From Ctenosaura bakeri (lineage: Eukaryota > Chordata > Lepidosauria > Squamata > Iguanidae), in NCBI GenBank assembly GCA_948474755.1, contig CAOLHI010001433.1, forward strand, positions 124,001-188,000: 64,000 nucleotides of DNA. Direction: 5' to 3'. Within the stretch, counting starts at the first letter, position 1. The number at the start of each line of letters is the position of its first letter. Both the position numbers and the translations under genes were made by a program. The notes under the pieces were generated by a model, which searched no databases, had not been told where the DNA came from, and saw only the letters and a list, made by a program, of their open reading frames with translations. This document shows, piece by piece, positions 58,601 through 59,259 of this stretch.

Positions 58601-58705
58601 CCCTTTTCCATGTGTTTTATTTTGCTTGTTATCTCTTGTTTCCCCATCCCCATTCCCCAGTTTGCAGGACATGGTGGCAAAGTACCAGAAACGCAAGAAT
58701 AAGCT
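1602..58705 (+). CDS. MYO18A: MYO18A, unconventional myosin XVIIIa, 38 coding exons, partial at both ends
   Basis: The joined exons encode 1,626 residues that follow mammalian MYO18A almost without gaps, from the residues after the PDZ region to the end of the coiled coil. Order: SH3-like start (about 1-68), motor (69-830), one IQ-like neck (about 845-873), short second neck segment (874-908), coiled-coil tail (about 909-1627). MYO18A binds F-actin and, in mammals, GOLPH3 at the Golgi; it co-assembles with non-muscle myosin II. The P-loop is GSSGSGKT (168-175), switch [10 protein letters not shown] (219-227) and switch II DTPGFQ (457-462). These differ from the canonical GESGAGKT, NxNSSRFGK and DIxGFE, so little or no ATPase is expected, as known for this class. 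No frameshift or in-frame stop occurs in any exon. The start codon and final exons are outside the window. MYO18B was considered; the tail sequence fits MYO18A far better. Confidence 0.97.
2322..2437 (+). CDS. MYO18A: MYO18A exon 2 of window
   Basis: Residues 30-68. SH3-like N-terminal motor subdomain, ending in the acidic run DEDDVEK. Acceptor ccccatag, donor gtagga; ends in phase 0. Confidence 0.96.
2544..2720 (+). CDS. MYO18A: MYO18A exon 3 of window
   Basis: Residues 69-127. Start of the motor core, with [20 protein letters not shown] and the equivalent of the conventional IYTY..VNP strand. The segment [19 protein letters not shown] differs from the mammalian version at several positions and keeps the VNP-like INP. 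Donor gtcagt. Confidence 0.96.
2801..3021. mobile_element. Tigger-like non-autonomous DNA element
   Basis: The left end caggctcagtatcccttacc and the right end ggataagggatactcgacctg are imperfect inverted repeats, followed by TA. This is the pattern of TcMar-Tigger-type short elements. No transposase is encoded. It fills most of the intron before the P-loop exon. Confidence 0.75.
3133..3343 (+). CDS. MYO18A: MYO18A exon 4 of window (P-loop)
   Basis: Residues 128-198. [12 protein letters not shown] and [15 protein letters not shown] precede the P-loop GSSGSGKT, encoded at 3253-3276. Canonical myosin has GESGAGKT; Glu and Ala are both Ser here, as in other MYO18A proteins. GC-rich exon; donor gtgggt. 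Confidence 0.98.
3344..4448. other. Intron 4, no further element recognised
   Basis: Apart from a GT/GA microsatellite at 4226-4262 and pyrimidine-rich sequence before the next acceptor, I see nothing specific. Confidence 0.5.
4449..4591 (+). CDS. MYO18A: MYO18A exon 5 of window (switch I)
   Basis: Residues 198-245. Carries the switch I region NANATRFSQ at 4511-4537. The paired serines of the conventional NxNSSRFGK are Ala and Thr, and the final GK is [18 protein letters not shown] follows. Acceptor cttggcag, donor gtgagc. Confidence 0.97.
4855..4984 (+). mobile_element. tRNA-type squamate SINE, 3' half
   Basis: Contains the conserved body (ctcagcctcagagggaggcc, then the taaattggaaacgacttgaa region) and the caacaacaa tail. 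The tRNA-like head is missing. Confidence 0.8.
5185..5285 (+). CDS. MYO18A: MYO18A exon 6 of window
   Basis: Residues 246-279. [20 protein letters not shown] and [13 protein letters not shown], the motor helix equivalent to the conventional LLEKSRV..ERNFHIFYQL. Donor gtaagg. Confidence 0.97.
5796..5859 (+). CDS. MYO18A: MYO18A exon 7 of window
   Basis: Residues 279-300, [20 protein letters not shown] plus Lys. Completes the Arg split from the preceding exon. Donor gtaacc, phase 0. Confidence 0.96.
6085..6195 (+). mobile_element. CR1/L2-type LINE 3' end
   Basis: Ends in the typical ggactggatggcccttggag followed by tctcccccaactcttctgtg. Only the extreme 3' end is present. Confidence 0.65.
6419..6563 (+). 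CDS. MYO18A: MYO18A exon 8 of window
   Basis: Residues 301-349. [20 protein letters not shown] and [16 protein letters not shown]. Ends one base into the next codon, so it splices in frame either to the 12-nt microexon or directly to the exon at 11049. Confidence 0.97.
7064..7256 (+). mobile_element. tRNA-type squamate SINE
   Basis: Head gagccagcatggtatatagtg, B-box-like gaggttcaaatccc, body tgaccttgggcaagtctcac, decayed tail. Directly followed by a second copy in the same orientation. Confidence 0.85.
7262..7460 (+). mobile_element. tRNA-type squamate SINE, second tandem copy
   Basis: Head with tctagtagtggctcgagt, box B cagggttcaaatcc, body and tail agagcaacaa. Head-to-tail with the preceding copy. 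Confidence 0.85.
7461..8766. other. Rest of intron 8
   Basis: No repeat or gene recognised except microsatellite-like GT runs near 8106-8120 and 8613-8640. The last 60 bases hold the regulatory signals of the microexon. Confidence 0.5.
8734..8746 (+). promoter_or_regulatory. Two TGCATG (RBFOX-type) splicing motifs
   Basis: TGCATG occurs at 8734-8739 and again at 8741-8746, 20-33 bases before the 12-nt microexon. UGCAUG is the known RBFOX binding element; upstream sites often favour skipping. That these act on this exon is inference. Confidence 0.55.
8767..8778 (+). CDS. MYO18A: MYO18A 12-nt microexon
   Basis: acggcgacgaag flanked by atgcag and gtatgg. With the flanking bases it adds Asp-Gly-Asp-Glu between ATK and AGRKQF, exactly where mammalian MYO18A has Glu-Ala-Ala-Glu. 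A ctaac branch-like site (8712-8716), a pyrimidine tract and ttccccttgcaatgcag precede it. Two TGCATG motifs lie at 8734 and 8741, and a long CU tract follows. Length is a multiple of three, so skipping keeps the frame. Confidence 0.85.
8812..8885 (+). repeat. CU-rich intronic tract downstream of the microexon
   Basis: Starts with about 10 CT dinucleotides and continues pyrimidine-rich, 34 bases after the microexon. It resembles a PTBP1-type binding tract and is also a microsatellite. Confidence 0.7.
9886..10045 (+). mobile_element. tRNA-type squamate SINE, decayed
   Basis: gtctgtgtgatatagtggag head, box B cttgattcccc, body gccatggaaacccgccaggt, tail ggcacatggcaacc. Confidence 0.8.
10590..10665. 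other. Small repeat-free AT island in intron 9
   Basis: ggcattaaggcattaagctg and nearby attccttaaatacattttca look unlike the surrounding repeats; a possible conserved non-coding element. Weakly supported. Confidence 0.25.
11049..11222 (+). CDS. MYO18A: MYO18A exon 10 of window
   Basis: Residues 353-411. [45 protein letters not shown]. Corresponds to the region after loop 4 and includes a Ser/Arg-rich insert (QRSTSFRQG) typical of class XVIII. Donor gtgtgg. Confidence 0.97.
11302..11622 (-). mobile_element. RTE/BovB LINE fragment
   Basis: The minus strand encodes a decayed ORF2 C-terminus ([20 protein letters not shown] then IMLGKTEG) characteristic of RTE/BovB. A GTCGACTTTGACTTACGGCA-type 3' end is at 11312. 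No intact ORF. Confidence 0.85.
11860..11952 (+). mobile_element. RTE/BovB LINE 3' end
   Basis: ttgagcagggctgtcggtca, then ctcttattcagagggttgcc and a tail of ttaacaacaac. Opposite in orientation to the fragment at 11302. Confidence 0.75.
11953..12512. other. Rest of intron 10
   Basis: AT-rich, with no gene or clear repeat recognised. Confidence 0.45.
12513..12603 (+). CDS. MYO18A: MYO18A exon 11 of window
   Basis: Residues 411-441. [20 protein letters not shown] and [10 protein letters not shown], the helix before the switch II strand. Acceptor ccctccag, donor gtagga. Confidence 0.96.
12784..12976 (+). CDS. MYO18A: MYO18A exon 12 of window (switch II)
   Basis: Residues 441-505. [17 protein letters not shown] holds switch II, DTPGFQ, at 12830-12847; the catalytic-support Glu of DIxGFE is Gln. 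[19 protein letters not shown] and [10 protein letters not shown] form the relay helix equivalent. Donor gtacgg. Confidence 0.98.
13370..13575 (+). mobile_element. RTE/BovB LINE 3' end
   Basis: Decayed ORF2 end on the + strand ([20 protein letters not shown], then [20 protein letters not shown]), followed by ggttgccgtaggtcaaggtt and agctaacaaaaac. Confidence 0.85.
14308..14592 (+). mobile_element. CR1/L2-type LINE 3' region
   Basis: caccacagttcaggaagcat and ctggagcgtttccagaggag encode the [20 protein letters not shown] type ORF2 end; it finishes in tccagctctgtgattctatg. Many indels. Confidence 0.8.
14973..15059 (+). CDS. MYO18A: MYO18A exon 13 of window
   Basis: Residues 506-534. [20 protein letters not shown] then VDQASHQAL. 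One of the less conserved motor exons; the acidic linker of mammals (DDLEP..DDS) is partly Ser/Thr here. Exactly 29 codons, phase 0 at both ends, so it could be skipped without frameshift. Donor gtaagc. Confidence 0.93.
15060..17149. other. Intron 13, left part
   Basis: Mostly unassigned. Holds a ttggactgcagttccaaaaa single arm near 15489 and GT microsatellites near 16028-16062. No exon recognised. Confidence 0.45.
16290..16372 (-). mobile_element. Tigger-like element end fragment
   Basis: tttggataagttttggatac then tcagcctgta, the same terminus as the element at 2801-3021. The other end is lost. Confidence 0.45.
17540..17990. repeat. Degenerate AT-rich tandem array
   Basis: The motif ggggaaaaRgcaggatataa, or variants of it, recurs about six times, separated by AATAAT/ATCATC-type trinucleotide runs. 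Spacing is irregular, roughly 60-80 bases. Confidence 0.7.
18350..18560. other. Repeat-free GC/TAAT island in intron 13
   Basis: Contains ccataattttccttttccat, tgtcattttaatggg and cggcacggcgccggccgtga. CpG-rich in an otherwise CpG-poor intron. Possible regulatory element; no direct proof. Confidence 0.3.
18655..18755. repeat. Palindromic 'TCCCATCA...ATGCTGGGAGT' dispersed repeat
   Basis: Left arm cacacctcccatcagccccc, right arm gaatgctgggagttagagtc. One of about ten copies or half-copies of this family in the window. Confidence 0.6.
18797..18999. mobile_element. Short DNA element (MITE-like) with 24-bp inverted ends
   Basis: The left end begins gcaaaagagcgatacctttat. The right end, read in reverse, is gcaaaagagtgatatcttta. 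The 24-bp ends differ at three sites, all C versus T. Length about 203 bp, no ORF. Confidence 0.75.
19147..19265 (+). mobile_element. tRNA-type squamate SINE, 5' part
   Basis: agagccagtgtgatgttgtg head, box B agggttcgattcccc, then gcggaaacccactggggg. The 3' tail is absent. Confidence 0.85.
19266..20529. other. Intron 13, right part
   Basis: No repeat family or exon recognised with confidence. A repeat-poor segment at 20060-20260 with taattt and cgagtaaacg could be regulatory. Open reading frames on the minus strand here look spurious. Confidence 0.4.
20530..20671 (+). CDS. MYO18A: MYO18A exon 14 of window
   Basis: Residues 535-582. [40 protein letters not shown]. Follows a 5.5-kb intron, the second longest between resolved exons. 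Donor gtacgg. Confidence 0.97.
20804..20868 (+). mobile_element. 5S-rRNA-derived SINE, short fragment
   Basis: gatttgggaagctaggcagt and gagtccttggatgggggac match the 3' half of 5S rRNA. Truncated by the next copy. Confidence 0.6.
20869..21082 (+). mobile_element. 5S-rRNA-derived SINE
   Basis: tctgatcttgaaagctaagc, gttagcacttggattta and aagtgctgtaggctg follow the 3' half of 5S rRNA (intermediate element and box C). A SINE body (gaggaaggaactggcaaaac) and a gaaggcacatac tail follow. Resembles the 5S-type SINEs of squamates. Confidence 0.85.
21098..21322 (+). mobile_element. 5S-rRNA-derived SINE
   Basis: tctgtctgatcttggaagct, gtacttggatgggagactgc and caggtgctgtatg match 5S rRNA closely. The same body and tail type as the upstream copy, in the same orientation. 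Confidence 0.88.
21471..21630 (+). CDS. MYO18A: MYO18A exon 15 of window
   Basis: Residues 582-635. [20 protein letters not shown] then [20 protein letters not shown]. Equivalent to the conventional strand FxVxHYAGxVxYxxxxWLxKN. Donor gtaagt. Confidence 0.97.
21683..22062 (-). mobile_element. RTE/BovB LINE fragment
   Basis: The minus strand encodes a decayed ORF2 segment ([20 protein letters not shown], then WTVKKA) and the YFGH-side 3' region. Internal deletion and drift are evident. Confidence 0.75.
22179..22199 (+). promoter_or_regulatory. ZNF143/THAP11-type motif in a repeat arm
   Basis: actacaactcccagaatctc matches the known ACTACAAYTCCCAGMATSC element closely. It is part of the dispersed palindromic repeat; binding is not shown. 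Confidence 0.4.
22315..22501 (+). CDS. MYO18A: MYO18A exon 16 of window (loop 2 region)
   Basis: Residues 635-697. [20 protein letters not shown], then the basic, Ser/Thr-rich segment [20 protein letters not shown] in the loop 2 position that contacts actin in other myosins. Donor gtgagt. Confidence 0.97.
22625..22865. repeat. Unclassified repeat related to the element at 18797
   Basis: aaaggtgttaaaaatcatac plus aggagagaaaatggcg parallels aaaaatgttaaaaatcagac plus aggagaagacaaacgg at 18886-18920. The inverted ends are not preserved. Confidence 0.5.
23078..23300 (+). CDS. MYO18A: MYO18A exon 17 of window
   Basis: Residues 698-772. [20 protein letters not shown] is the counterpart of [28 protein letters not shown] is a class-specific insert, several residues shorter than in mammals. 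[16 protein letters not shown] is the SH1/SH2 helix region with neither reactive Cys. GC-rich; donor gttggt (T at +3). Confidence 0.96.
23447..23815 (+). mobile_element. tRNA-type squamate SINE, interrupted
   Basis: Head and body to 23546 and tail from 23701 (ttgggtacctgacacaatcc, then the gttgccataaggtgggaaca region, then aaggcacacaacaacaa) belong to one SINE split by a hairpin element. Confidence 0.8.
23547..23700. mobile_element. Hairpin DNA element (MITE-like) inside a SINE
   Basis: The left arm begins ccatttctgcactagactg. The right arm, reversed, begins gccatttccgcactagactg. The arms stay near-identical for about 60 bases, through atcctatggaatcc. CCTTGG stands on both sides (23541-23546 and 23701-23706). 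Confidence 0.9.
23816..25060. other. Middle of intron 17
   Basis: No gene or clear repeat recognised. The sequence is of average composition. Confidence 0.4.
25070..25487 (-). mobile_element. RTE/BovB LINE 3' fragment, best preserved
   Basis: The minus strand encodes [42 protein letters not shown] and then [20 protein letters not shown], the typical RTE/BovB ORF2 C-terminus, in one frame of 116 codons without a stop. It is 5' truncated. Confidence 0.9.
25682..25912 (+). mobile_element. tRNA-type squamate SINE, near full length
   Basis: gagagccagtgtggtgtaaa head, box B gcttgaatccc, body through tcagcctcagaggaaggtca, 3' end gtaagtcagaaacggcttga and tail acaacaagg. Confidence 0.9.
25940..26128 (-). 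mobile_element. tRNA-type squamate SINE
   Basis: Reads from the ttgttgttgttggg tail to the head aacgctccaaccactacacc. Opposite orientation to the copy ending at 25912, forming an inverted pair. Confidence 0.9.
26366..26447 (+). repeat. Polypurine tract
   Basis: Almost only A and G over about 80 bases, with a few C near the start and at 26404. Low-complexity sequence. Confidence 0.7.
26525..26660 (+). mobile_element. tRNA-type SINE fragment
   Basis: accttgggcgagtcacactc then tctcagcctcaaagacaaac is the SINE body; head and tail are missing. Confidence 0.65.
27221..27435 (-). mobile_element. tRNA-type squamate SINE (first of three in tandem)
   Basis: Reads from the tail side (ctgttgttaacatgccttca) to the head (caacactcaaaccagtagac). 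Confidence 0.88.
27436..27587 (-). mobile_element. tRNA-type squamate SINE (second of three)
   Basis: ttgcccttgccttcctctga body, box B complement tttgaaccctggtctc, head cacagcacactggctccc. The 3' end is truncated. Confidence 0.85.
27590..27725 (-). mobile_element. tRNA-type squamate SINE (third of three)
   Basis: ctgaggctgagagagcgtga body and the box B region aatttgaatcccagtctctc. Truncated at both ends. Confidence 0.8.
27911..28020 (+). CDS. MYO18A: MYO18A exon 18 of window (converter)
   Basis: Residues 772-808. [20 protein letters not shown] and [17 protein letters not shown], matching the conventional G(F/Y)P.R..F.EF.(R)Y..L start of the converter. Donor gtacgg. Confidence 0.97.
28629..28694 (+). 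CDS. MYO18A: MYO18A exon 19 of window
   Basis: Residues 809-830. [20 protein letters not shown] plus SR. Converter helix leading to the G-x-TKVFFR equivalent. 66 nt, phase 0 at both ends. Donor gtaata. Confidence 0.96.
29030..29226 (-). mobile_element. tRNA-type squamate SINE
   Basis: gtgccttggcgtcgaccctg 3' end, body cgcctttctctgaggctgag, head cagcactacacaacactgga. Confidence 0.85.
29229..29380 (-). mobile_element. tRNA-type squamate SINE, tandem second copy
   Basis: gtcataggttttcttggcta, ttgcccttgccttcctctta and aggcgattcaaaccttgctc. Same orientation as the neighbour. Confidence 0.8.
29381..30780. other. Rest of intron 19
   Basis: A ttggactatactcccagaat arm lies near 29399. Otherwise no gene or repeat recognised. 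Confidence 0.45.
30781..30909 (+). CDS. MYO18A: MYO18A exon 20 of window (lever and IQ-like motif)
   Basis: Residues 831-873. [18 protein letters not shown] ends the converter. [17 protein letters not shown] is an IQ-like light-chain site, with [11 protein letters not shown] in place of the consensus IQxxxRGxxxR. Acceptor caaaaaatag has a weak pyrimidine tract. Donor gtatgc. Confidence 0.97.
31920..32110. other. Repeat-free island in intron 20
   Basis: catctgtttacaatgttctg, tgccattatgcggcactaga and aagtaaataatcattatttc. Composition differs from the flanks; possible conserved element. Confidence 0.3.
32413..32597 (-). mobile_element. tRNA-type squamate SINE
   Basis: gttgtttctgtcttatgccg 3' end, body, box B region aattgaacccggccgtccag, head ctcaaaccactacaccacac. 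Confidence 0.9.
32960..33400. other. Repeat-free island in intron 20, candidate regulatory region
   Basis: atgcgcgtttgcgtggcatg, gcagctcattagaccttact, gttcgttatcgtaggacgcc and aattaaaacgcactaattgg. CpG and TAAT words without repeat signatures over more than 400 bases. Confidence 0.35.
34052..34195 (+). CDS. MYO18A: MYO18A exon 21 of window (neck to tail)
   Basis: Residues 874-921. [20 protein letters not shown] then [15 protein letters not shown], the conserved neck-to-tail junction of class II and XVIII myosins. [12 protein letters not shown] begins the coiled coil. Donor gtgcgt. Confidence 0.98.
34270..34848 (+). mobile_element. CR1/L2-type LINE 3' end
   Basis: Decayed ORF2 end: [15 protein letters not shown], then after a frame change [39 protein letters not shown] and [10 protein letters not shown]. 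The 3' terminus is tggactggatggtccttgga and ctctatgactct. It starts 75 bases after the exon at 34052-34195. Confidence 0.9.
34849..34985 (-). mobile_element. CR1/L2-type LINE fragment, inverted
   Basis: taccatcaggaagttcttcc is the reverse of the segment at 34640-34665 in the preceding element; ends gtcatcccttcaagc. Confidence 0.8.
34993..35060. repeat. Fragment of an unassigned dispersed repeat
   Basis: aggacaacagggaaggggcc and accaagaaggccctctagct match the family represented at 44017-44460. Confidence 0.4.
35130..35600. repeat. Cluster of dispersed-repeat arms
   Basis: ttggactgtggttcccaaaa (35359) and ttggacagcagttcccagaa (35464) are two arms of the TTCCCA-type family, with related sequence near 35145. 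Confidence 0.5.
35771..35860 (+). CDS. MYO18A: MYO18A exon 22 of window (coiled coil)
   Basis: Residues 922-951. [20 protein letters not shown] shows clear heptads; ends DRLESK. Whole codons only. Donor gtgcgt. Confidence 0.97.
36075..36190. repeat. Palindromic dispersed repeat
   Basis: ttggactgcctctcccagca and ggatgcttggagtggcagtc are the two inverted arms. Confidence 0.6.
36346..36465 (+). CDS. MYO18A: MYO18A exon 23 of window (coiled coil)
   Basis: Residues 952-991. [20 protein letters not shown] then [20 protein letters not shown], identical or nearly so to mammalian MYO18A. Donor gtcagc. Confidence 0.98.
36806..36917 (+). CDS. MYO18A: MYO18A exon 24 of window (coiled coil)
   Basis: Residues 992-1029. 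[29 protein letters not shown], then the acidic hinge EMDDDDS. Donor gtggat. Confidence 0.97.
37525..37652 (+). CDS. MYO18A: MYO18A exon 25 of window (coiled coil)
   Basis: Residues 1029-1071. [20 protein letters not shown] then [20 protein letters not shown]. Donor gtgagg. Confidence 0.98.
38215..38335. repeat. Palindromic dispersed repeat
   Basis: attgcatctcccagcagccc and gggatgctgggagtcccaca are the two arms. Confidence 0.65.
39001..39155 (+). CDS. MYO18A: MYO18A exon 26 of window (coiled coil)
   Basis: Residues 1072-1123. [50 protein letters not shown]. Followed by a 6.0-kb intron, the longest between resolved exons. Donor gtgagc. Confidence 0.98.
39285..39437 (+). mobile_element. tRNA-type squamate SINE
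   Basis: ggattgattcccgctcagcc, atgaccttgggcatgtcaca, cataagttggaaatgacttg, then aaggcacccaacgac. Confidence 0.88.
39515..39592 (+). mobile_element. CR1/L2-type LINE fragment
   Basis: gtcagacctcacctggaatc, ttctgggcaccacagttcag. Ends abruptly where a SINE begins. Confidence 0.7.
39591..39776 (+). mobile_element. tRNA-type squamate SINE inserted in CR1/L2
   Basis: gagagccagggtcatgtagt head, box B agggttcaattcccc, 3' end caagtcggaaatgacttgac, tail ggcaaccgcaacc. Confidence 0.9.
39780..39880 (+). mobile_element. tRNA-type SINE 3' fragment
   Basis: Ends caccatgagttcgaagcaac, tggaaggcgcatcatggcaa; a decayed second 3' end. Confidence 0.55.
40200..40560. other. Repeat-free island in intron 26, candidate regulatory region
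   Basis: gccattaaggaatcgacaag, ccgtttaaaaacgttattaa, tctcattacggtaatgatca, aattaatttcaatttccgaa, with a 67-base pure purine run inside (40399-40465). Confidence 0.4.
40810..40920 (+). mobile_element. tRNA-type SINE, 5' part
   Basis: agagccagtgtggttggagt head, aggattcgaattctc box B, gcctcagaggaaggc. Confidence 0.8.
40921..41485. repeat. Unassigned dispersed repeat (shared with 44017 and 47780)
   Basis: Begins with TTATTATT-type sequence and cctgtcttttttctgacatt. Later ggcctctcaagggagggagt, tccaaaatctaggagcagcc. At least three copies in the window share this arrangement. Confidence 0.6.
41610..41806 (-). mobile_element. tRNA-type squamate SINE
   Basis: gtgccttcaagttgtgtctg, cccagtggtttccatggctg, ggtatcgaaccttggactcc, ccaacactcaaacctctcta. 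Confidence 0.9.
42060..42200. other. Repeat-free island in intron 26
   Basis: ctcgattagcaattccagcc, ggaggattcgctgcaatttg, ggaaattaaaggcttgtaaa. Possible conserved element. Confidence 0.3.
42440..42630 (+). repeat. Degenerate GCAGAATT minisatellite
   Basis: cgcagaatt, gtggaatt, tgcggaatt and similar words recur about ten times, alternating with agcatcg or agtgtcg. Unit length varies between about 14 and 22 bases. Confidence 0.65.
42640..44016. other. Middle of intron 26
   Basis: A SINE-core-like stretch lies at 42705-42840 (aacagcagccctgcgaggca and gcccaaggtcaacccgtggg), broken by a GA run. Otherwise no gene or repeat recognised. Confidence 0.4.
44017..44460. repeat. Unassigned dispersed repeat, most complete copy
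   Basis: atttatttatatcctacttt, cccaaaatggggactcagag, ggcttccctgggaagggagt, tccagtgttttgggtcagtc, gggcagagagaagggcccct. The family is abundant in the window; I could not assign it to a named class. Confidence 0.6.
45017..45040 (+). repeat. (GGTT)6 microsatellite
   Basis: Six perfect GGTT units, about 90 bases before the exon at 45127. Confidence 0.95.
45127..45250 (+). CDS. MYO18A: MYO18A exon 27 of window (coiled coil)
   Basis: Residues 1123-1164. [20 protein letters not shown] then [20 protein letters not shown]. Completes the Arg split after the preceding exon. Donor gtggga. Confidence 0.97.
45550..45750 (+). CDS. MYO18A: MYO18A exon 28 of window (coiled coil)
   Basis: Residues 1165-1231, 67 whole codons. 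[60 protein letters not shown]. The first ten residues differ from mammals (SSLTGLT for MDIAGFT). Donor gtaggt. Confidence 0.98.
45751..47026. other. Intron 28
   Basis: No gene or clear repeat recognised. Confidence 0.45.
47027..47137 (+). CDS. MYO18A: MYO18A exon 29 of window (coiled coil)
   Basis: Residues 1232-1268. [20 protein letters not shown] and [17 protein letters not shown]. Donor gtgagg. Confidence 0.97.
47464..47523 (+). repeat. (GGAA)15 microsatellite
   Basis: Fifteen GGAA units without interruption, preceded by a GA-rich stretch (47443-47463). Confidence 0.97.
47780..48175. repeat. Unassigned dispersed repeat
   Basis: actttatttacatcctgcct, gtcctggcctccctagggag, gcagttccaaagtctagggg. 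Same family as 44017-44460. Confidence 0.6.
48246..48358. repeat. Palindromic dispersed repeat
   Basis: ccctccagatgtttcgaaat and gatgggaactgcagtccaac, with further decay. Confidence 0.6.
48838..48935 (+). mobile_element. CR1/L2-type LINE fragment
   Basis: cattctgggcaccacagttc and gacaagctggaagatatcca, the same segment as at 39515 and 14308. Confidence 0.75.
49550..49692 (-). mobile_element. CR1/L2-type LINE fragment
   Basis: gcggattccactgtccaact, caggaagttcttcctaatgt, then tctggcgcagcagagaaaaa. Reverse of the 3' part of the element at 34270. Confidence 0.8.
49879..49983 (+). CDS. MYO18A: MYO18A exon 30 of window (coiled coil)
   Basis: Residues 1269-1303. [20 protein letters not shown] and [15 protein letters not shown]. 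Donor gtacag. Confidence 0.97.
50219..50437 (+). repeat. Unassigned SINE-like repeat
   Basis: tatttatttgtatcccgcct start, gggtactcattttaccgacc, ggatggaaggctgagtcaac, aggatcgaactcacaacctt, ctgcaccaccagggc end. The segment after 50370 resembles the reverse of a tRNA (box B complement ggatcgaactc). Confidence 0.6.
50963..51109 (+). CDS. MYO18A: MYO18A exon 31 of window (coiled coil)
   Basis: Residues 1304-1352. [49 protein letters not shown]. Donor gtgggc. Confidence 0.98.
51480..51593 (+). CDS. MYO18A: MYO18A exon 32 of window (coiled coil)
   Basis: Residues 1353-1390. [20 protein letters not shown] and [18 protein letters not shown]. Donor gtaagc. Confidence 0.97.
51594..52127. other. Intron 32
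   Basis: tttctgcactctggatttgt and similar text hint at a decayed Tigger-like piece near 51640-51690, otherwise nothing recognised. Confidence 0.35.
52128..52244 (+). CDS. MYO18A: MYO18A exon 33 of window (coiled coil)
   Basis: Residues 1391-1429. [20 protein letters not shown] and [19 protein letters not shown]. Donor gtgacc. Confidence 0.98.
52245..53052. other. Intron 33
   Basis: No gene or clear repeat recognised. Confidence 0.45.
53053..53136 (+). CDS. MYO18A: MYO18A exon 34 of window (coiled coil)
   Basis: Residues 1430-1457. [20 protein letters not shown] plus EKQELQEK. 28 whole codons; the next intron is only 127 nt. Donor gtattg. Confidence 0.97.
53264..53401 (+). CDS. MYO18A: MYO18A exon 35 of window (coiled coil)
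   Basis: Residues 1458-1503. [46 protein letters not shown]. Donor gtgagg. Confidence 0.98.
53515..53912 (+). mobile_element. Tigger-like DNA element, about 398 bp
   Basis: Starts cagtcagccctccgcattca and ends catagagggccaactg, imperfect inverted ends, with TA just before the start. No transposase frame. The internal region is shared with the inverted copy at 55711. Confidence 0.75.
54140..54680. other. Repeat-free island in intron 35, candidate regulatory region
   Basis: ctcttaatattttcgtacca, tacatgctgtaattacttca, ccattagcgctcggcgggga, gctaccattatgcgcagcag, atgaatattgatgcgcc. CpG- and TAAT-rich words over about 540 bases. Confidence 0.4.
55215..55605 (-). mobile_element. RTE/BovB LINE fragment
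   Basis: gtgcccaaagtacaacagtc, tgattctcttcctgtcagct, ttcttcactctccagctttt on the + strand are the reverse of BovB ORF2, encoding the [19 protein letters not shown] segment on the minus strand. Confidence 0.85.
55711..56024 (-). mobile_element. Tigger-like DNA element, inverted and truncated copy
   Basis: The reverse complement starts cagttggccctcccc and follows the copy at 53515 through gggtcagggaaaagagaggg and gaaattgggctgctgtccat. One end is missing. Confidence 0.75.
56228..56413 (+). CDS. MYO18A: MYO18A exon 36 of window (coiled coil)
   Basis: Residues 1504-1565. [60 protein letters not shown]. Very highly charged. Donor gtgagg. Confidence 0.98.
56718..56945 (+). mobile_element. Tigger-like short element
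   Basis: taccatcggccctccgtgtc then cgtggattctg at the left; gcggatactgaaggcccact at the right; internal caaccaaccacagtttgaaa. This is the classic layout of short TcMar-Tigger elements. Confidence 0.85.
57231..57370 (+). CDS. MYO18A: MYO18A exon 37 of window (coiled coil)
   Basis: Residues 1566-1612. [46 protein letters not shown]. Ends two bases into a Ser codon. Donor gtaagg. Confidence 0.98.
57470..57712 (-). mobile_element. tRNA-type squamate SINE
   Basis: gtgccttcaagtcagctcca, ggttttcttggcaagatgga, ggattcgaaccctagtctcc, gatacaccgcgcaggctctt. Confidence 0.9.
57755..57850 (-). mobile_element. Tigger end joined to SINE fragment
   Basis: ggtatcaggggggctggaac (shared with 56898-56922) runs straight into the SINE head region gggattcgaactctagtctc. 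Confidence 0.5.
58045..58150. repeat. Palindromic dispersed repeat
   Basis: ttgaatttcagcttcccaga and gggatgctgggagttacggg are the two arms. Confidence 0.6.
58661..58705 (+). CDS. MYO18A: MYO18A exon 38, last coding exon in the window
   Basis: Residues 1612-1627. [14 protein letters not shown], end of the coiled coil. The exon ends CT before donor gtgagg; the Leu codon is completed in an exon beyond the window. The acidic non-helical tail that follows in mammals (starting EGDSDVDSELED) was not found anywhere in 58706-64000. Confidence 0.95.
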
Positions 58706-59100
58706 GTGAGGATGAGTTTCTCCTTGGTTTTCCAGTAACAGCTTGTTACTCCTAACCTCAGGCATGCCATGGAGGAGAAGGAAGGGGGCTCAGCGTCCCC
58801 CCTCCCAAATCCTGATTTTATCTGCATGCTCCCTCATGCATGCGCATTGACTTTCAAAACTCTAACTGGCGTTGAGCTCAGTTGCTGTGTCCCCAGGATG
58901 TGAAACTAACTGTGGCATTAGAGGAGAGGGTGCATATGCCAGGAGTTTGCACCAAGCAGGGCTTTATGGAGGTTGAGGAGAGAATGAAGGCAATTGTTTG
59001 GGCTTTAAGAGAGAAGATGCATTCTCCGTGGACCCTGGAACCTTTTCTGAAGTTGGATTCAGCCCCCTGGCTTTAAACCCCTGGTTTAAAACGGGTGGGA
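58706..59100. other. Start of the next MYO18A intron
   Basis: Begins with donor gtgagg. No exon or repeat recognised to 59100. Confidence 0.5.
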
Positions 59101-59133
59101 ATCTTATGGGCTGTGGGCTGTGTGAGACACACA

Positions 59134-59259
59134 GCCGGAATCCATAGATTGTTGTGGGTTTTCCGGGATAGATTCACGGCCGGAATCCATAGATTGTTGT
59201 GGGTTTTCCGGGATAGATTCATGGCCGGAATCCATAGATTGTTGTGGGTTTTCCGGGAT
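59134..59259 (+). repeat. 45-bp tandem repeat, 2.8 copies
   Basis: The unit starting gccggaatccatagattgtt begins at 59134, 59179 and 59224, with a single C/T difference between copies. Confidence 0.97.

Noticed and set aside
59134..59259. Possible CRISPR-like array
   Set aside because: The units are directly adjacent 45-bp tandem repeats without spacers, in a vertebrate intron.
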